Shown in pieces: positions 48,302-56,458 of a DNA stretch of 64,000 nucleotides. Under the pieces are notes generated by a model. It did not search any database and was not told the DNA's origin. It saw only the letters and a program-made list of their open reading frames with translations. The stretch comes from Pseudomonas sp. CFII64 (GTDB lineage Bacteria; Pseudomonadota; Gammaproteobacteria; Pseudomonadales; Pseudomonadaceae). The stretch spans positions 1-64,000 of the forward strand of contig NZ_ATLO01000016.1 of the NCBI RefSeq assembly GCF_000416235.1. Reading direction: 5' to 3'. The position numbers and the translations under genes were made by a program. Numbering within the stretch: position 1 is the stretch's first letter; each line of letters opens with the position of its first letter.

Positions 48302-48713
48302 GCCCGACTACTCCCCTGGACGCTCTGCAAACACGGCAGCGGCCGTGGCAGTTATCACTGAAATACGCTAACGGCAAAATGCCATGCTATTGATTAAACA
48401 GCGATAGTCGCCTGATTTTTTATTATTCGGACCAACGGAAACTGACGTCTTGCGACCCGGCGCCCGGAAACACTATTGCGGCCATGACTGCGTAGAGAAG
48501 CAAGAAATGGACCGCAAAAAACATAGCCACGCCACCGGCCCGGCAGGGGTCGTGATTGGGAGTATTCGTTGAATGTGAGACAAAACAACTCATTGGCCGG
48601 AAAATGACTGTAACCGGCTAAAGAAAAGCTGAAGCAGAGGGCAAAAAAACCAAGGCTGCGCGCCGTAAAACCCTAACCGCTTGATCACACGCATAAATTT
48701 TTCAGAACAACGC
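48302..48713. other. 410-bp gap upstream of the chemoreceptor gene, no gene seen
   Basis: Only a 64-codon minus-strand frame (48394-48588) without a ribosome site or domain is present. The left part should hold the chemoreceptor promoter; the right end leads into the tRNA-Met promoter. Confidence 0.4.
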
Positions 48714-48742
48714 TTGACACATATCCGTTATCCACGAATAAT
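48714..48742 (+). promoter_or_regulatory. Sigma-70 promoter of tRNA-Met
   Basis: TTGACA (exact consensus), a 17-base spacer and AATAAT, followed by the GC-rich discriminator GCGCGCC typical of stringently controlled stable-RNA promoters. The tRNA 5' end is 12 bases past the -10 element. Confidence 0.85.
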
Positions 48743-48753
48743 GCGCGCCACTT

Positions 48754-48830
48754 GGCTACATAGCTCAGTTGGTTAGAGCATAGCATTCATAATGCTGGGG
48801 TCCGGGGTTCAAGTCCCTGTGTAGCCACCA
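48754..48830 (+). tRNA. tRNA-Met (CAT anticodon, elongator type)
   Basis: A 77-base cloverleaf: acceptor GGCTACA / TGTAGCC, D-arm AGCTCAGTTGGTTAGAGC, anticodon CAT at 48788-48790 in loop TTCATAA, T-arm GGGGTTCAAGTCCC, and encoded CCA. The normally paired first acceptor base argues against initiator tRNA. Confidence 0.96.
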
Positions 48831-48875
48831 AGTACCGGTTTACAGACATCTTCGGAAGTCTATAGACCACTCAAG

Positions 48876-48898
48876 AAGCCCGCCTCGTGCGGGCTTTC
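48876..48898 (+). terminator. Rho-independent terminator after tRNA-Met
   Basis: The stem AAGCCCGC / GCGGGCTT with a short CTCGT loop is followed by a T-rich stretch. Confidence 0.85.
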
Positions 48899-48961
48899 TT
48901 GTGTCTGGCGGTATGGTTTTATCACTGCCCGGTTACCTCTCCGCCTTCTGCTCGCCTCAAT

Positions 48962-49483
48962 TCAACCCGCCGCCTCATTCACAACACGTGCGGTGCGGAT
49001 GAACAGCGCGCGCACTTTGTCCCAGAAATTCCCGCCCAGCACGAAGAAACTGCCAACAAACATGGCGTCTCCCAATACCTGGGCCTGCCAGAGGTTGGGC
49101 CGCAGTCCCGGCCAGATAGTGTCGATGTAAGGTTCGAGAAATGCGGCGATCAGCGGCAGGCAGAACATGACAACCCCGATTTTGTGACGCGTCGGACCCA
49201 CTTCGAGGTCCGCAGAAGGCGCCAGATTTGAAACATAGCCGAATACGCTGCGTTTCAACTGCTGGAATCCGGACTTGCCCATGATTGCGATGACCAGAAT
49301 CAGCAGGACTTTGTTGCTGATGAACAGGATCCCTGTCAGCGCTGCAATCCTTGAACCAGGGACGTCAAGCGCTGCCATGACCGGCACCGTCAACCAGGAG
49401 CCTGCCATCACGCAGATAATTGCGATGCCTGCCTTGAAGCGCCAACCGGCAGAGTGAGGCGCGACACTGTCTTGGGTGTTCAT
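48962..49483 (-). CDS. Transporter suffix domain-containing membrane protein
   Basis: A 173-residue membrane protein with four hydrophobic segments (AGIAIICVMAGSWLTVPVMA, VLLILVIAIMG, HKIGVVMFCLPLIAAF, VLGDAMFVGSFFVLGG), matching the small family annotated as transporter suffix domain. The role is unknown. The start at 49483 is preferred to 49489 because AAGGGA then has proper spacing. It is monocistronic and divergent from the TonB receptor. Confidence 0.75.
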   Translation of the reverse strand: MNTQDSVAPHSAGWRFKAGIAIICVMAGSWLTVPVMAALDVPGSRIAALTGILFISNKVLLILVIAIMGKSGFQQLKRSVFGYVSNLAPSADLEVGPTRHKIGVVMFCLPLIAAFLEPYIDTIWPGLRPNLWQAQVLGDAMFVGSFFVLGGNFWDKVRALFIRTARVVNEAAG

Positions 49484-49833
49484 TGTCATCGTCCCTTTTT
49501 ATTGATTTTCAGCGGCTCGTACGACCCTCCAGACAGCGTAGCAGGGGGGACGCTTGAGGGGCTTCGCCGAATCCGGAGCGCGTATCCCAAGCTGAGAAAT
49601 AGCCGGGTTACGTCTGATGCAGGCGCGCGCTCAACGGACCAGTCGACAACCCTTCACCACCCACGCCTGAAAAAACCTCTCAACTGCGATTAATTACCAT
49701 TTACTTAAATGTGAAAATTTCGTAGTCTGCGCCCATCCACCACGTAGTCCATTTCCCAAACATGCGCGAGATAGAGCGCTGCGTGTGTTTGCGCGTTCGA
49801 CACGTGCTTTTTGCTTAACGTAGGAATCACACA
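49484..49833. other. 350-bp divergent region before the TonB receptor
   Basis: It holds an AT-rich block at about 49689-49719 (TTAATTACCATTTACTTAAA) where a Fur or iron-starvation sigma site would be expected, but no good match to either consensus was found. No gene was seen. Confidence 0.4.
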
Positions 49834-52215
49834 ATGCTCCGTCCCGTTTTGCCCGCCTTGACCACTGCCCTCGCGCTCGGCTTGTCCACCTCCGTACTGG
49901 CTGCTCCGGTCCATCTCGATCTGCCGGCCCAACCGTTGGCGACGTCTCTCACCCAGTTGGGTCAGGCCAGCGGTATGCGGGTGATATTCGACACGAAGCA
50001 GGTTTCCGGCAAACAGGCGCCGACGCTGCGTGGCGATCTGGAACCGGCGCAAGCCTTGCAGCGCTTGCTGGCAGGCAGCGGTTTGACGGCCAGCGTCGAA
50101 GGCAATTCAGCACGGGTGATTCAGCCGGTTCAGGCCAACAAGGGCGCCATCGCGCTGGACGGCGTGAACATCAACGCCGATTACGGCATTTCCGGGCAGG
50201 CGACCACTGAAGACAGCAAGTCCTACACCACCGGCTCCATGAACACCGCGACCAAGCTGCCATTGTCGATCCGCGAGACGCCGCAGTCAGTCAGCGTGAT
50301 CACCCGCCAGCGCATCGAAGATCAGGGCATGAACGACCTGAACGACGTGGTCAAATATGCACCGGGCATCACGCTGCACAAGACCGCTTCCGACCGTCAG
50401 GAATTTCTGGCGCGCGGTTTCAAGATCGACAACATCATGTACGACGGCCTGCCGTCGAGCATCAGCACCTACACGCAAGACGTGATTTCCAGTGCTGACC
50501 TGAGCATCTACGATCGCGTCGAAGTGGTCCGTGGGGCTACTGGCCTGATGACCGGCGCGGGCAGCCCCGCAGCCACACTCAACCTGGTGCGCAAACGCCC
50601 GACCGCCACGCCGCAGGTCAGCATCACCACCAGCGCGGGCAGCTGGGATCGCTATCGCACCGAAGTGGACGCGTCGAACAAACTCAACGATTCCGGCACC
50701 GTGCGTGGCCGCGTCGTCGCCGCGTATCAGGACGGCAACAGCTTCACCGACGTACGCGAAAACCAGCGCCAGACGTTCTACGGAATTCTTGAAGCCGACC
50801 TGAACGATTCCACCACCTGGACCATCGGCGCCTCCAAACAGCGCGACGACAACACCTCGGATTGGGGTGGCTTGCCGAGCGGCCCGAACGGCGAAGACCT
50901 GCACTTGCCGCGTTCAGCCTTCCTCAGCAACAACTGGTCGTACTGGGACAAAGACAACTACAGCCTGTTCAGTGATATCACCCACCGCTTCGACAACGGC
51001 TGGTCAGCCAAGCTCGCCGCCGCGAAGATCTGGGCCAAGGCCGACACATTCTCCACGTATCTGGGCAACTACGACGGCGCTGGCTTCCAGCAGTACGCCG
51101 GCAAATACCGCGACGACGATGACCAGACCAACCTGGACGCGTCGCTGTCCGGCCCGTTCCAGCTGTTTGGTCGTGAGCACGAACTGGCGGTCGGCGTCAG
51201 CCATCGTCAGGAGAAATTCGATCAGTGGGGCGGCTGGACCGATGGCACACCGGTGGATATCTGGAACTTCGATCACAGCCGGATCGCCAAACCAACGGTT
51301 GATGAATCCCTGTACGAAAGCCGTAATACCGCCACCGAAAAAGGTGCCTATGCCGTCGCGCGTTTCAACCCCATCGACCCGCTGCACGTCATCATTGGCA
51401 GCCGTGTCAGCTGGTATGAATACAACGACCGGGTTGGTGATGGCGACTATAAAGTCACCCGCGAAGTCACACCGTACGCCGGCATCATTTATGACCTGAA
51501 CGACACCTACTCGGCGTATGCCAGCTACACCGAAATCTTCAAACCGCAGACCGAGAAGGATTCCGGTGGCACTGTGCTGGACCCGATGACCGGCAAGAAC
51601 TATGAAATCGGGCTGAAAGGCGAGTACTTCGATGGCGCGCTGAATGCCTCGGTGGCCCTGTTCGAAATGGAACAGGAGAACCGCGCTTACCTGCTCGACA
51701 ATCAGAACCAGAGTAACTGCCCGTCCTTCCCGGCAACCAGTTGCTATGGCGCAGCCGGCAAAGTGCGCAGCCGCGGTATCGACACAGAGCTGACCGGCGC
51801 CCTGACGCCAAACTGGCAGTTCTCGGCGTCTTACACCTACGTGCTCAGCCAATACGTCAAGGATGCGACCGAAGGCAATGAAGGCAAACTGTTTGCGCCA
51901 AACCAGCCCAAGCATCTGTTCAAGGCAGCCACCAATTACAACTTGCAAGGCGAGTTGAGCAAGGTGCGTGTGGGTGCAGATCTGTTCGCGCAGAGCGAAA
52001 CCTTCAACCGCGTGGGTAATGGCACTGCGGATCAGGACGCTTACGGCATTGTTGGCCTGATGGCGGGTTACAAATTCGATGAGCATTGGGACGGTCGCGT
52101 CAACTTCAACAACGTGCTCAACACTCGCTACTGGCAGGGCATCCCGAATGCCAGCGGCACCGGGCAATATGGCGATCCGCGTAACCTGATGTTCTCGTTG
52201 AAATGGTCGCTCTGA
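49834..52215 (+). CDS. TonB-dependent siderophore receptor with N-terminal signalling (STN) domain
   Basis: A 793-residue outer-membrane receptor. A signal peptide (cleavage about residue 23, VLAAP) is followed by an STN domain at about 28-100 (LDLPAQPLATSLTQLGQASG), a plug (PLSIRETPQSVSVITRQRI, DRVEVVRGATGLMTGAGSPA) and a 22-strand barrel ending in the consensus C-terminal Phe-rich strand (FSLKWSL). The plug signature is that of the FpvA/FoxA/FhuE siderophore class. STN receptors usually signal to an anti-sigma/ECF sigma pair; none is next to it. The ligand cannot be named from sequence. Confidence 0.93.
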   Translation: MLRPVLPALTTALALGLSTSVLAAPVHLDLPAQPLATSLTQLGQASGMRVIFDTKQVSGKQAPTLRGDLEPAQALQRLLAGSGLTASVEGNSARVIQPVQANKGAIALDGVNINADYGISGQATTEDSKSYTTGSMNTATKLPLSIRETPQSVSVITRQRIEDQGMNDLNDVVKYAPGITLHKTASDRQEFLARGFKIDNIMYDGLPSSISTYTQDVISSADLSIYDRVEVVRGATGLMTGAGSPAATLNLVRKRPTATPQVSITTSAGSWDRYRTEVDASNKLNDSGTVRGRVVAAYQDGNSFTDVRENQRQTFYGILEADLNDSTTWTIGASKQRDDNTSDWGGLPSGPNGEDLHLPRSAFLSNNWSYWDKDNYSLFSDITHRFDNGWSAKLAAAKIWAKADTFSTYLGNYDGAGFQQYAGKYRDDDDQTNLDASLSGPFQLFGREHELAVGVSHRQEKFDQWGGWTDGTPVDIWNFDHSRIAKPTVDESLYESRNTATEKGAYAVARFNPIDPLHVIIGSRVSWYEYNDRVGDGDYKVTREVTPYAGIIYDLNDTYSAYASYTEIFKPQTEKDSGGTVLDPMTGKNYEIGLKGEYFDGALNASVALFEMEQENRAYLLDNQNQSNCPSFPATSCYGAAGKVRSRGIDTELTGALTPNWQFSASYTYVLSQYVKDATEGNEGKLFAPNQPKHLFKAATNYNLQGELSKVRVGADLFAQSETFNRVGNGTADQDAYGIVGLMAGYKFDEHWDGRVNFNNVLNTRYWQGIPNASGTGQYGDPRNLMFSLKWSL

Positions 52216-52251
52216 CCCTTAAGAACCAAACCTGACAGACCGTCTGGATAA

Positions 52252-52282
52252 AACACCCCGCACCGACAAACGGGGTGTTGTT
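52252..52282 (+). terminator. Rho-independent terminator after the TonB receptor
   Basis: The stem AACACCCCG / CGGGGTGTT with a 10-base loop is followed by a short TTG-rich tail. Confidence 0.75.
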
Positions 52283-52657
52283 GATCACGTCAGGCATCGG
52301 CAGTGCTCACTGCCTGTCGTCCGGTTTTATTGATAAAACCTGTTTCGCACCCCGCAGAATAAATACCCGCACGCCATCCCCTGCCAATGACCAACTTGTA
52401 CCGAATCGAACAGTTAAATACGAACTTGAACCGGGCTTTCTGTTGAGCGCGGTACATCTGCCGAGGCTTCAAACTTTCTCAATAAAATATCCAATTTATT
52501 GCGACCGGCAGTGTCAGAACATCGGATGACTGAAGCTTTTGATCGAGCCTCAATAAACCTAGCGTTCAGGCGGTTTCACCTGACTGTGAATGCCCTGCGC
52601 ATTCTGAACCATGAAGTGCAAGGTCAGCCTGATGAGCCGAACGATGAGTTTTATACC
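52283..52657. other. 375-bp region before the hybrid kinase
   Basis: It contains the kinase promoter and a possible N-terminal extension of its frame (in-frame ATGs at 52499 and 52526). No separate gene was seen. Confidence 0.4.
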
Positions 52658-55087
52658 GTGAACACTTTATTATCCCTGTTGCCCGGCGGCGGCCAAGCCG
52701 GTGAGGCGATTCGCGCCCATGACTGGTCGACTACCAGCTTCGGCGCGCTGCCGACCTGGCCAGCGACCTTGCGCCATGCGCTGGGGCTAATGCTCAACTC
52801 ACCCGACAGCATGTATCTGATCTGGGGACCGGAACTGCGGTTCTTCTATAACGATGCCTATCGTCCGGTTCTGAGTGGACGCGAACGCGACGCCATGGGG
52901 CAACCTGTCGCTGCGCTCTGGGGCGACGTCTGGGAACAAGTCCGGCCACTGGTGGAAAAAGCCCTGAGCGGAATATCCTGCCGCATCGACAATCATCCGG
53001 TCGTCATGCGGCGCTCGGGCGTCGATCAGCAGACCTGGTGGAACCTTTCCTTCTCGCCGATCCATGGCGACGCGGGCGCTGTGGATGGCGTGCTATGCCA
53101 ACCTATCGAAACCACCGAGACCGTTCGCTCGGCTGCCTTGTTACGCTCAAGCGAGGAATTCAACAGGCGAGTGCTCGCCAGCAGCACCGACTGCATCAAG
53201 GTGCTGGACCTCGACGGTCGGCTGGCCTGGATGAGTGAGGGCGGGCAGCGCGTCATGGAAGTCAGCGACTTCAATGCCATTCGTGGTTGCCCGTGGCCGG
53301 ACTTCTGGAAGGATCAGGGCAATCTCGAAGCGGTTAACGCCGTCGAACTGGCCAGATCAGGTCGCGAAGGTTTTTTTGAAGGCCAGGCCGCGACGATGAC
53401 CGGCATCCTCAAATGGTGGGACGTGCGTGTCAGCCCGATTCTCGGCAGCGACGGTCGGCCGGAGAAGCTGCTCTGCGTATCGCGGGACATCACCGACGCC
53501 AAACAGGCTGAAGCCGAACTGCGTATGTTGAATGAAACCCTGGAGCAACGGGTCAAGGACCGCACCCAAGACCTTGATCGGCTCTGGCGACTGTCGGCCG
53601 ACATCATGCTGGTAGCACGACTCGATGGCTTGATCCTGGCAGTGAACCCGGCCTGGACAAGGCTGTTGGGCTGGACCGAAGAAGAACTGCTTGGCCGCGA
53701 ATTCATGGAATGGGTGCATCCCCACGATATTGCCGGCACCGAATCCGCTGTCACTGAACTGGCCAATGGCATCAGCATTCCCAATTTTATCAATCGCTAT
53801 CGACATAAAGACGGTTCGTGGCGCTGGTTGTCCTGGACGGCAGTGCCCGATCAATCCTGCATTCATGCTGTCGGTCGCGACATCCAGGCTGAGCGGGAGG
53901 CCACCGAAGCATTGCGGCTGTCCGAGGAAGCGCTGCGTCAATCACAGAAACTGGAAGCGGTCGGCCTGCTCACTGGCGGTGTCGCCCACGACTTCAATAA
54001 CCTGCTGACGGTTATCAAGTCATCCACCGACCTGCTCAAGCGCCCCAACGTCAAGGAAGAACGCCGTATCCGCTACGTTGAAGCCATCTCTTCAACCGTG
54101 GACCGTGCCGCCAAACTTACTGGACAGCTGCTGGCGTTTGCCCGGCGACAGGCGCTGAAACCGGAAATTTTCGACGTCTGTCAGAACATCTACTCCATCG
54201 GCGACATGCTCGATTCGTTCACCGGCACACGGGTCAAGGTGCTCGTCGAAACACCTGATTACCCCTGCTTCATCAAGGCTGATACCAGCCAGTTCGATAA
54301 CGCGCTGGTCAACATGGCGGTCAACGCACGGGACGCCATGCAAGGCGAAGGCACGCTGACGATTCAGGTCAGTGCGGTCGACCATTTGCCTGCGGCGCGG
54401 TCGCATCCAGGCCGCGAAGAAGACTTCATTCGCATCGACCTCACCGACACTGGCAAGGGCATCAGTGCGGAGGATATCGAGCACATCTTTGAGCCGTTCT
54501 TCACCACCAAAGGCGTCGGTCACGGAACAGGGCTCGGGCTGTCTCAGGTGTTCGGGTTTGCCAAGCAATCGGAGGGCGACATTCTGGTCCATAGCCAGGT
54601 CGGCAGCGGCACCCGTTTTTCGCTGTTTCTGCCCCGCTGCGCCACGCAGCCGGGCGCAAATGAACTGAACGCCTTGCGGATATCGCTTGATGACATCACC
54701 GACCTGAGCGTTCTGGTGGTGGAAGACAACGACGACGACGTTGGCGACTTTGCCACCCAGACCCTCATTGAACTGGGCTTCCGCGCCTGGCGTGCCGCCA
54801 ATGGCCACGACGCACTGGCCGAACTGTCCAGCAACGCTGCAGCCTACGACGTGATCTTTTCCGACGTGATGATGCCCGGCATCACCGGCCTGGAACTGGC
54901 CCGCGAAGTCGAGCATCTGTATCCGACCTTGCCCGTGGTGCTGACCACCGGATACAGCGAAGTATTCGTCCAGGAAGGTGTGGAGAAATTCAGACTGCTG
55001 CCCAAACCGTACTCCATCGAAGCGATGTCCAACGTGCTGCGTGAGGCAGTGCTGGAAAGTCGCAAGGGGACGGGGGAAAAAACGTAA
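52658..55087 (+). CDS. Hybrid PAS-sensor histidine kinase with C-terminal receiver
   Basis: About 809 residues from a GTG at 52658, chosen because homologous kinases begin near MNTLLSLLPGGG and HDWSTTSFGALPTWP; ATGs at 52526 or 52499 would add up to 53 poorly conserved residues, and no candidate has a strong ribosome site. There is no membrane segment, so it is cytoplasmic. Three PAS-type domains (about 45-150, 165-290, 310-420) are followed by the phosphoacceptor His444 (GGVAHDFNNLL), the ATPase domain (DTGKGI, GTGLGLSQVFG) and a receiver with phosphoacceptor Asp736 (FSDVMMPG). No cognate regulator gene is adjacent. Confidence 0.9.
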   Translation: MNTLLSLLPGGGQAGEAIRAHDWSTTSFGALPTWPATLRHALGLMLNSPDSMYLIWGPELRFFYNDAYRPVLSGRERDAMGQPVAALWGDVWEQVRPLVEKALSGISCRIDNHPVVMRRSGVDQQTWWNLSFSPIHGDAGAVDGVLCQPIETTETVRSAALLRSSEEFNRRVLASSTDCIKVLDLDGRLAWMSEGGQRVMEVSDFNAIRGCPWPDFWKDQGNLEAVNAVELARSGREGFFEGQAATMTGILKWWDVRVSPILGSDGRPEKLLCVSRDITDAKQAEAELRMLNETLEQRVKDRTQDLDRLWRLSADIMLVARLDGLILAVNPAWTRLLGWTEEELLGREFMEWVHPHDIAGTESAVTELANGISIPNFINRYRHKDGSWRWLSWTAVPDQSCIHAVGRDIQAEREATEALRLSEEALRQSQKLEAVGLLTGGVAHDFNNLLTVIKSSTDLLKRPNVKEERRIRYVEAISSTVDRAAKLTGQLLAFARRQALKPEIFDVCQNIYSIGDMLDSFTGTRVKVLVETPDYPCFIKADTSQFDNALVNMAVNARDAMQGEGTLTIQVSAVDHLPAARSHPGREEDFIRIDLTDTGKGISAEDIEHIFEPFFTTKGVGHGTGLGLSQVFGFAKQSEGDILVHSQVGSGTRFSLFLPRCATQPGANELNALRISLDDITDLSVLVVEDNDDDVGDFATQTLIELGFRAWRAANGHDALAELSSNAAAYDVIFSDVMMPGITGLELAREVEHLYPTLPVVLTTGYSEVFVQEGVEKFRLLPKPYSIEAMSNVLREAVLESRKGTGEKT

Positions 55088-55097
55088 TCTAATGACC

Positions 55098-55188
55098 GGT
55101 TGGAGCGAGGCTTGCCCACGAATCAGGCGCATCGGTGGTGCCAGACCCACCGCGTTATCGATCTTCGCGGGCAAGCCTCGCTCCAACG
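55098..55188. repeat. REP pair (GGAGCGAGGC family)
   Basis: GTTGGAGCGAGGCTTGCC and its complement GGCAAGCCTCGCTCCAAC lie about 55 bases apart between the kinase stop and the DUF6434 gene. Confidence 0.85.
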
Positions 55189-55237
55189 AATCGCGGGAGC
55201 TTCGGCGCCCGATATCTATCCAAAGAGGTATTCAGTT

Positions 55238-55453
55238 ATGACCTTCAACTGGCACAGCGACCCCATCACCCGCACCACTGCAGTCGACAGGCACTACAAA
55301 AACACTCAGAACGTGCGGCGTTTTCTGACAGAGCAGTGTGGGGATGGTTTCAAGTTCGACCGGCCTTTCATGGCCTGGATCAACGATGGCCGGGCGAAGA
55401 ACATGGGTGATGTGGCGGATGAGTGGCAGCGTCGGCAGTCAGGCAACGCCTAG
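55238..55453 (+). CDS. DUF6434 domain protein
   Basis: A 71-residue protein: FNWHSDPITRTTAVDRHY, KNTQNVRRFLTEQCG and FKFDRPFMAWINDG are the features by which I recognise DUF6434. They resemble a small SAP-like helical domain that may bind nucleic acid; this is unproven. AAAGAGG lies 8 bases before the ATG at 55238. Its stop codon overlaps the stop of the convergent LysR gene through a shared CTAG. Confidence 0.8.
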   Translation: MTFNWHSDPITRTTAVDRHYKNTQNVRRFLTEQCGDGFKFDRPFMAWINDGRAKNMGDVADEWQRRQSGNA

Positions 55454-56352
55454 GCCGCTGCGCCTGCGTTCACTGCGCCGCGAATCGCATCCAGCAGCAT
55501 GGCGAACGCCGGGTTGTCGTTGTCCGAACGCCAGATCAAATGCAGTTCGCTTTGCACGCCCTCCCCCAGATCGATCTCGCGGAAGGTCACGCCCTTGAAC
55601 ACCACGCTGGCGGCGCAGCGCGGCACCAGCGCCAAGCCCATGCCAGCGTTGACCAGCGCCAGAATCGTCAATGACGAACCCAGCCATTGCACGTACTGCG
55701 GCGCCACGCGCGCCGAACGGAACATGCCGGTCAGCAGCTCGTTGAACGGCGGATACGCCGCGTGGGAGTACATCAGAAACGGTTCGCCATCCAGATCAGT
55801 CACCGCAACCGTCGCGGACGTCGCCAGACGATGGGTGCTGGGCACAGCGAGCAAGAAGGGTTCGCGCACCAGGCATTCGGTGGCGAACCCCGGTTGCAGC
55901 AATGGCGAGCGAACGATGCCCAGATCGATACGTCGCGCGCGCATGGCTTCGTGCTGTTGATAGGTGTTCATCTCCTCCAGGGAGATTTTCACGTGGGGCT
56001 GCTTGAGTCGCGCCTCGGCGATTACCTTGGGAAGGAATTCATAGACGGCGCTGCCCACGAAACTGATGGTCACCGAACCAATATCTCCTTTGGCAAAGCG
56101 CTTGGCCGATGCTGCCGCTTGTTGCGCACGTTCCAGAAGATTCTGCGCCTCGATGAAAAACGCCCGGCCGGCGGCGGTCAGCGCCACGCTGCGAGTACTG
56201 CGGGTAAACAGCGCAACGCCCAGGTGATGTTCCAGCAACTGAATTTGCCGACTCAGCGGCGGCTGAGTCATGTTCAAGCGTTCAGCGGCGCGGCGAAAGT
56301 TGAGTTCCGTGGCCACGGTGGTGAAACAGCGCAACTGGGCTAGCTCAAACAT
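55450..56352 (-). CDS. LysR family transcriptional regulator of the sugar-acid module
   Basis: A 300-residue LysR regulator: winged helix FTTVATELNFRRAAERLNMT with LSRQIQLLEHHLG, and an effector domain with SVTISFVGSAVYEFLPKVI typical of the BenM/CatM-like subgroup. The start at 56352 fits the family; a longer frame from 56403 is unlikely. It is divergent from the MFS/dehydratase genes, its likely targets. A TTGAT-N11-ATCAA repeat sits at its start. Confidence 0.92.
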   Translation of the reverse strand: MFELAQLRCFTTVATELNFRRAAERLNMTQPPLSRQIQLLEHHLGVALFTRSTRSVALTAAGRAFFIEAQNLLERAQQAAASAKRFAKGDIGSVTISFVGSAVYEFLPKVIAEARLKQPHVKISLEEMNTYQQHEAMRARRIDLGIVRSPLLQPGFATECLVREPFLLAVPSTHRLATSATVAVTDLDGEPFLMYSHAAYPPFNELLTGMFRSARVAPQYVQWLGSSLTILALVNAGMGLALVPRCAASVVFKGVTFREIDLGEGVQSELHLIWRSDNDNPAFAMLLDAIRGAVNAGAAA

Positions 56353-56372
56353 TGATTCATTCCAGGTATCAA
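56352..56372. promoter_or_regulatory. Candidate LysR operator of the sugar-acid module
   Basis: A perfect inverted repeat TTGAT-N11-ATCAA fits the T-N11-A LysR box. It overlaps the LysR ribosome-binding region, suggesting autoregulation as well as control of the MFS gene 87 bases to the right. Confidence 0.55.
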
Positions 56373-56458
56373 TCAAGTGCCAATCTAGATTAGACCGGAA
56401 CAAAGACTGCGTCCATCATCGACCCGTCCCCAAAAAAATAATGATCGGGAGTCGCCCA

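Noticed and set aside
48394..48588. Small minus-strand frame upstream of the chemoreceptor gene
   Set aside because: No ribosome site or domain; it overlaps the probable promoter region.
49689..49719. Possible Fur box or iron-starvation sigma promoter before the TonB receptor
   Set aside because: The AT-rich block matches the Fur 19-mer at few positions, and the TAAAT...CGT spacing is 10 rather than the 16 bases expected for PvdS-type sites.
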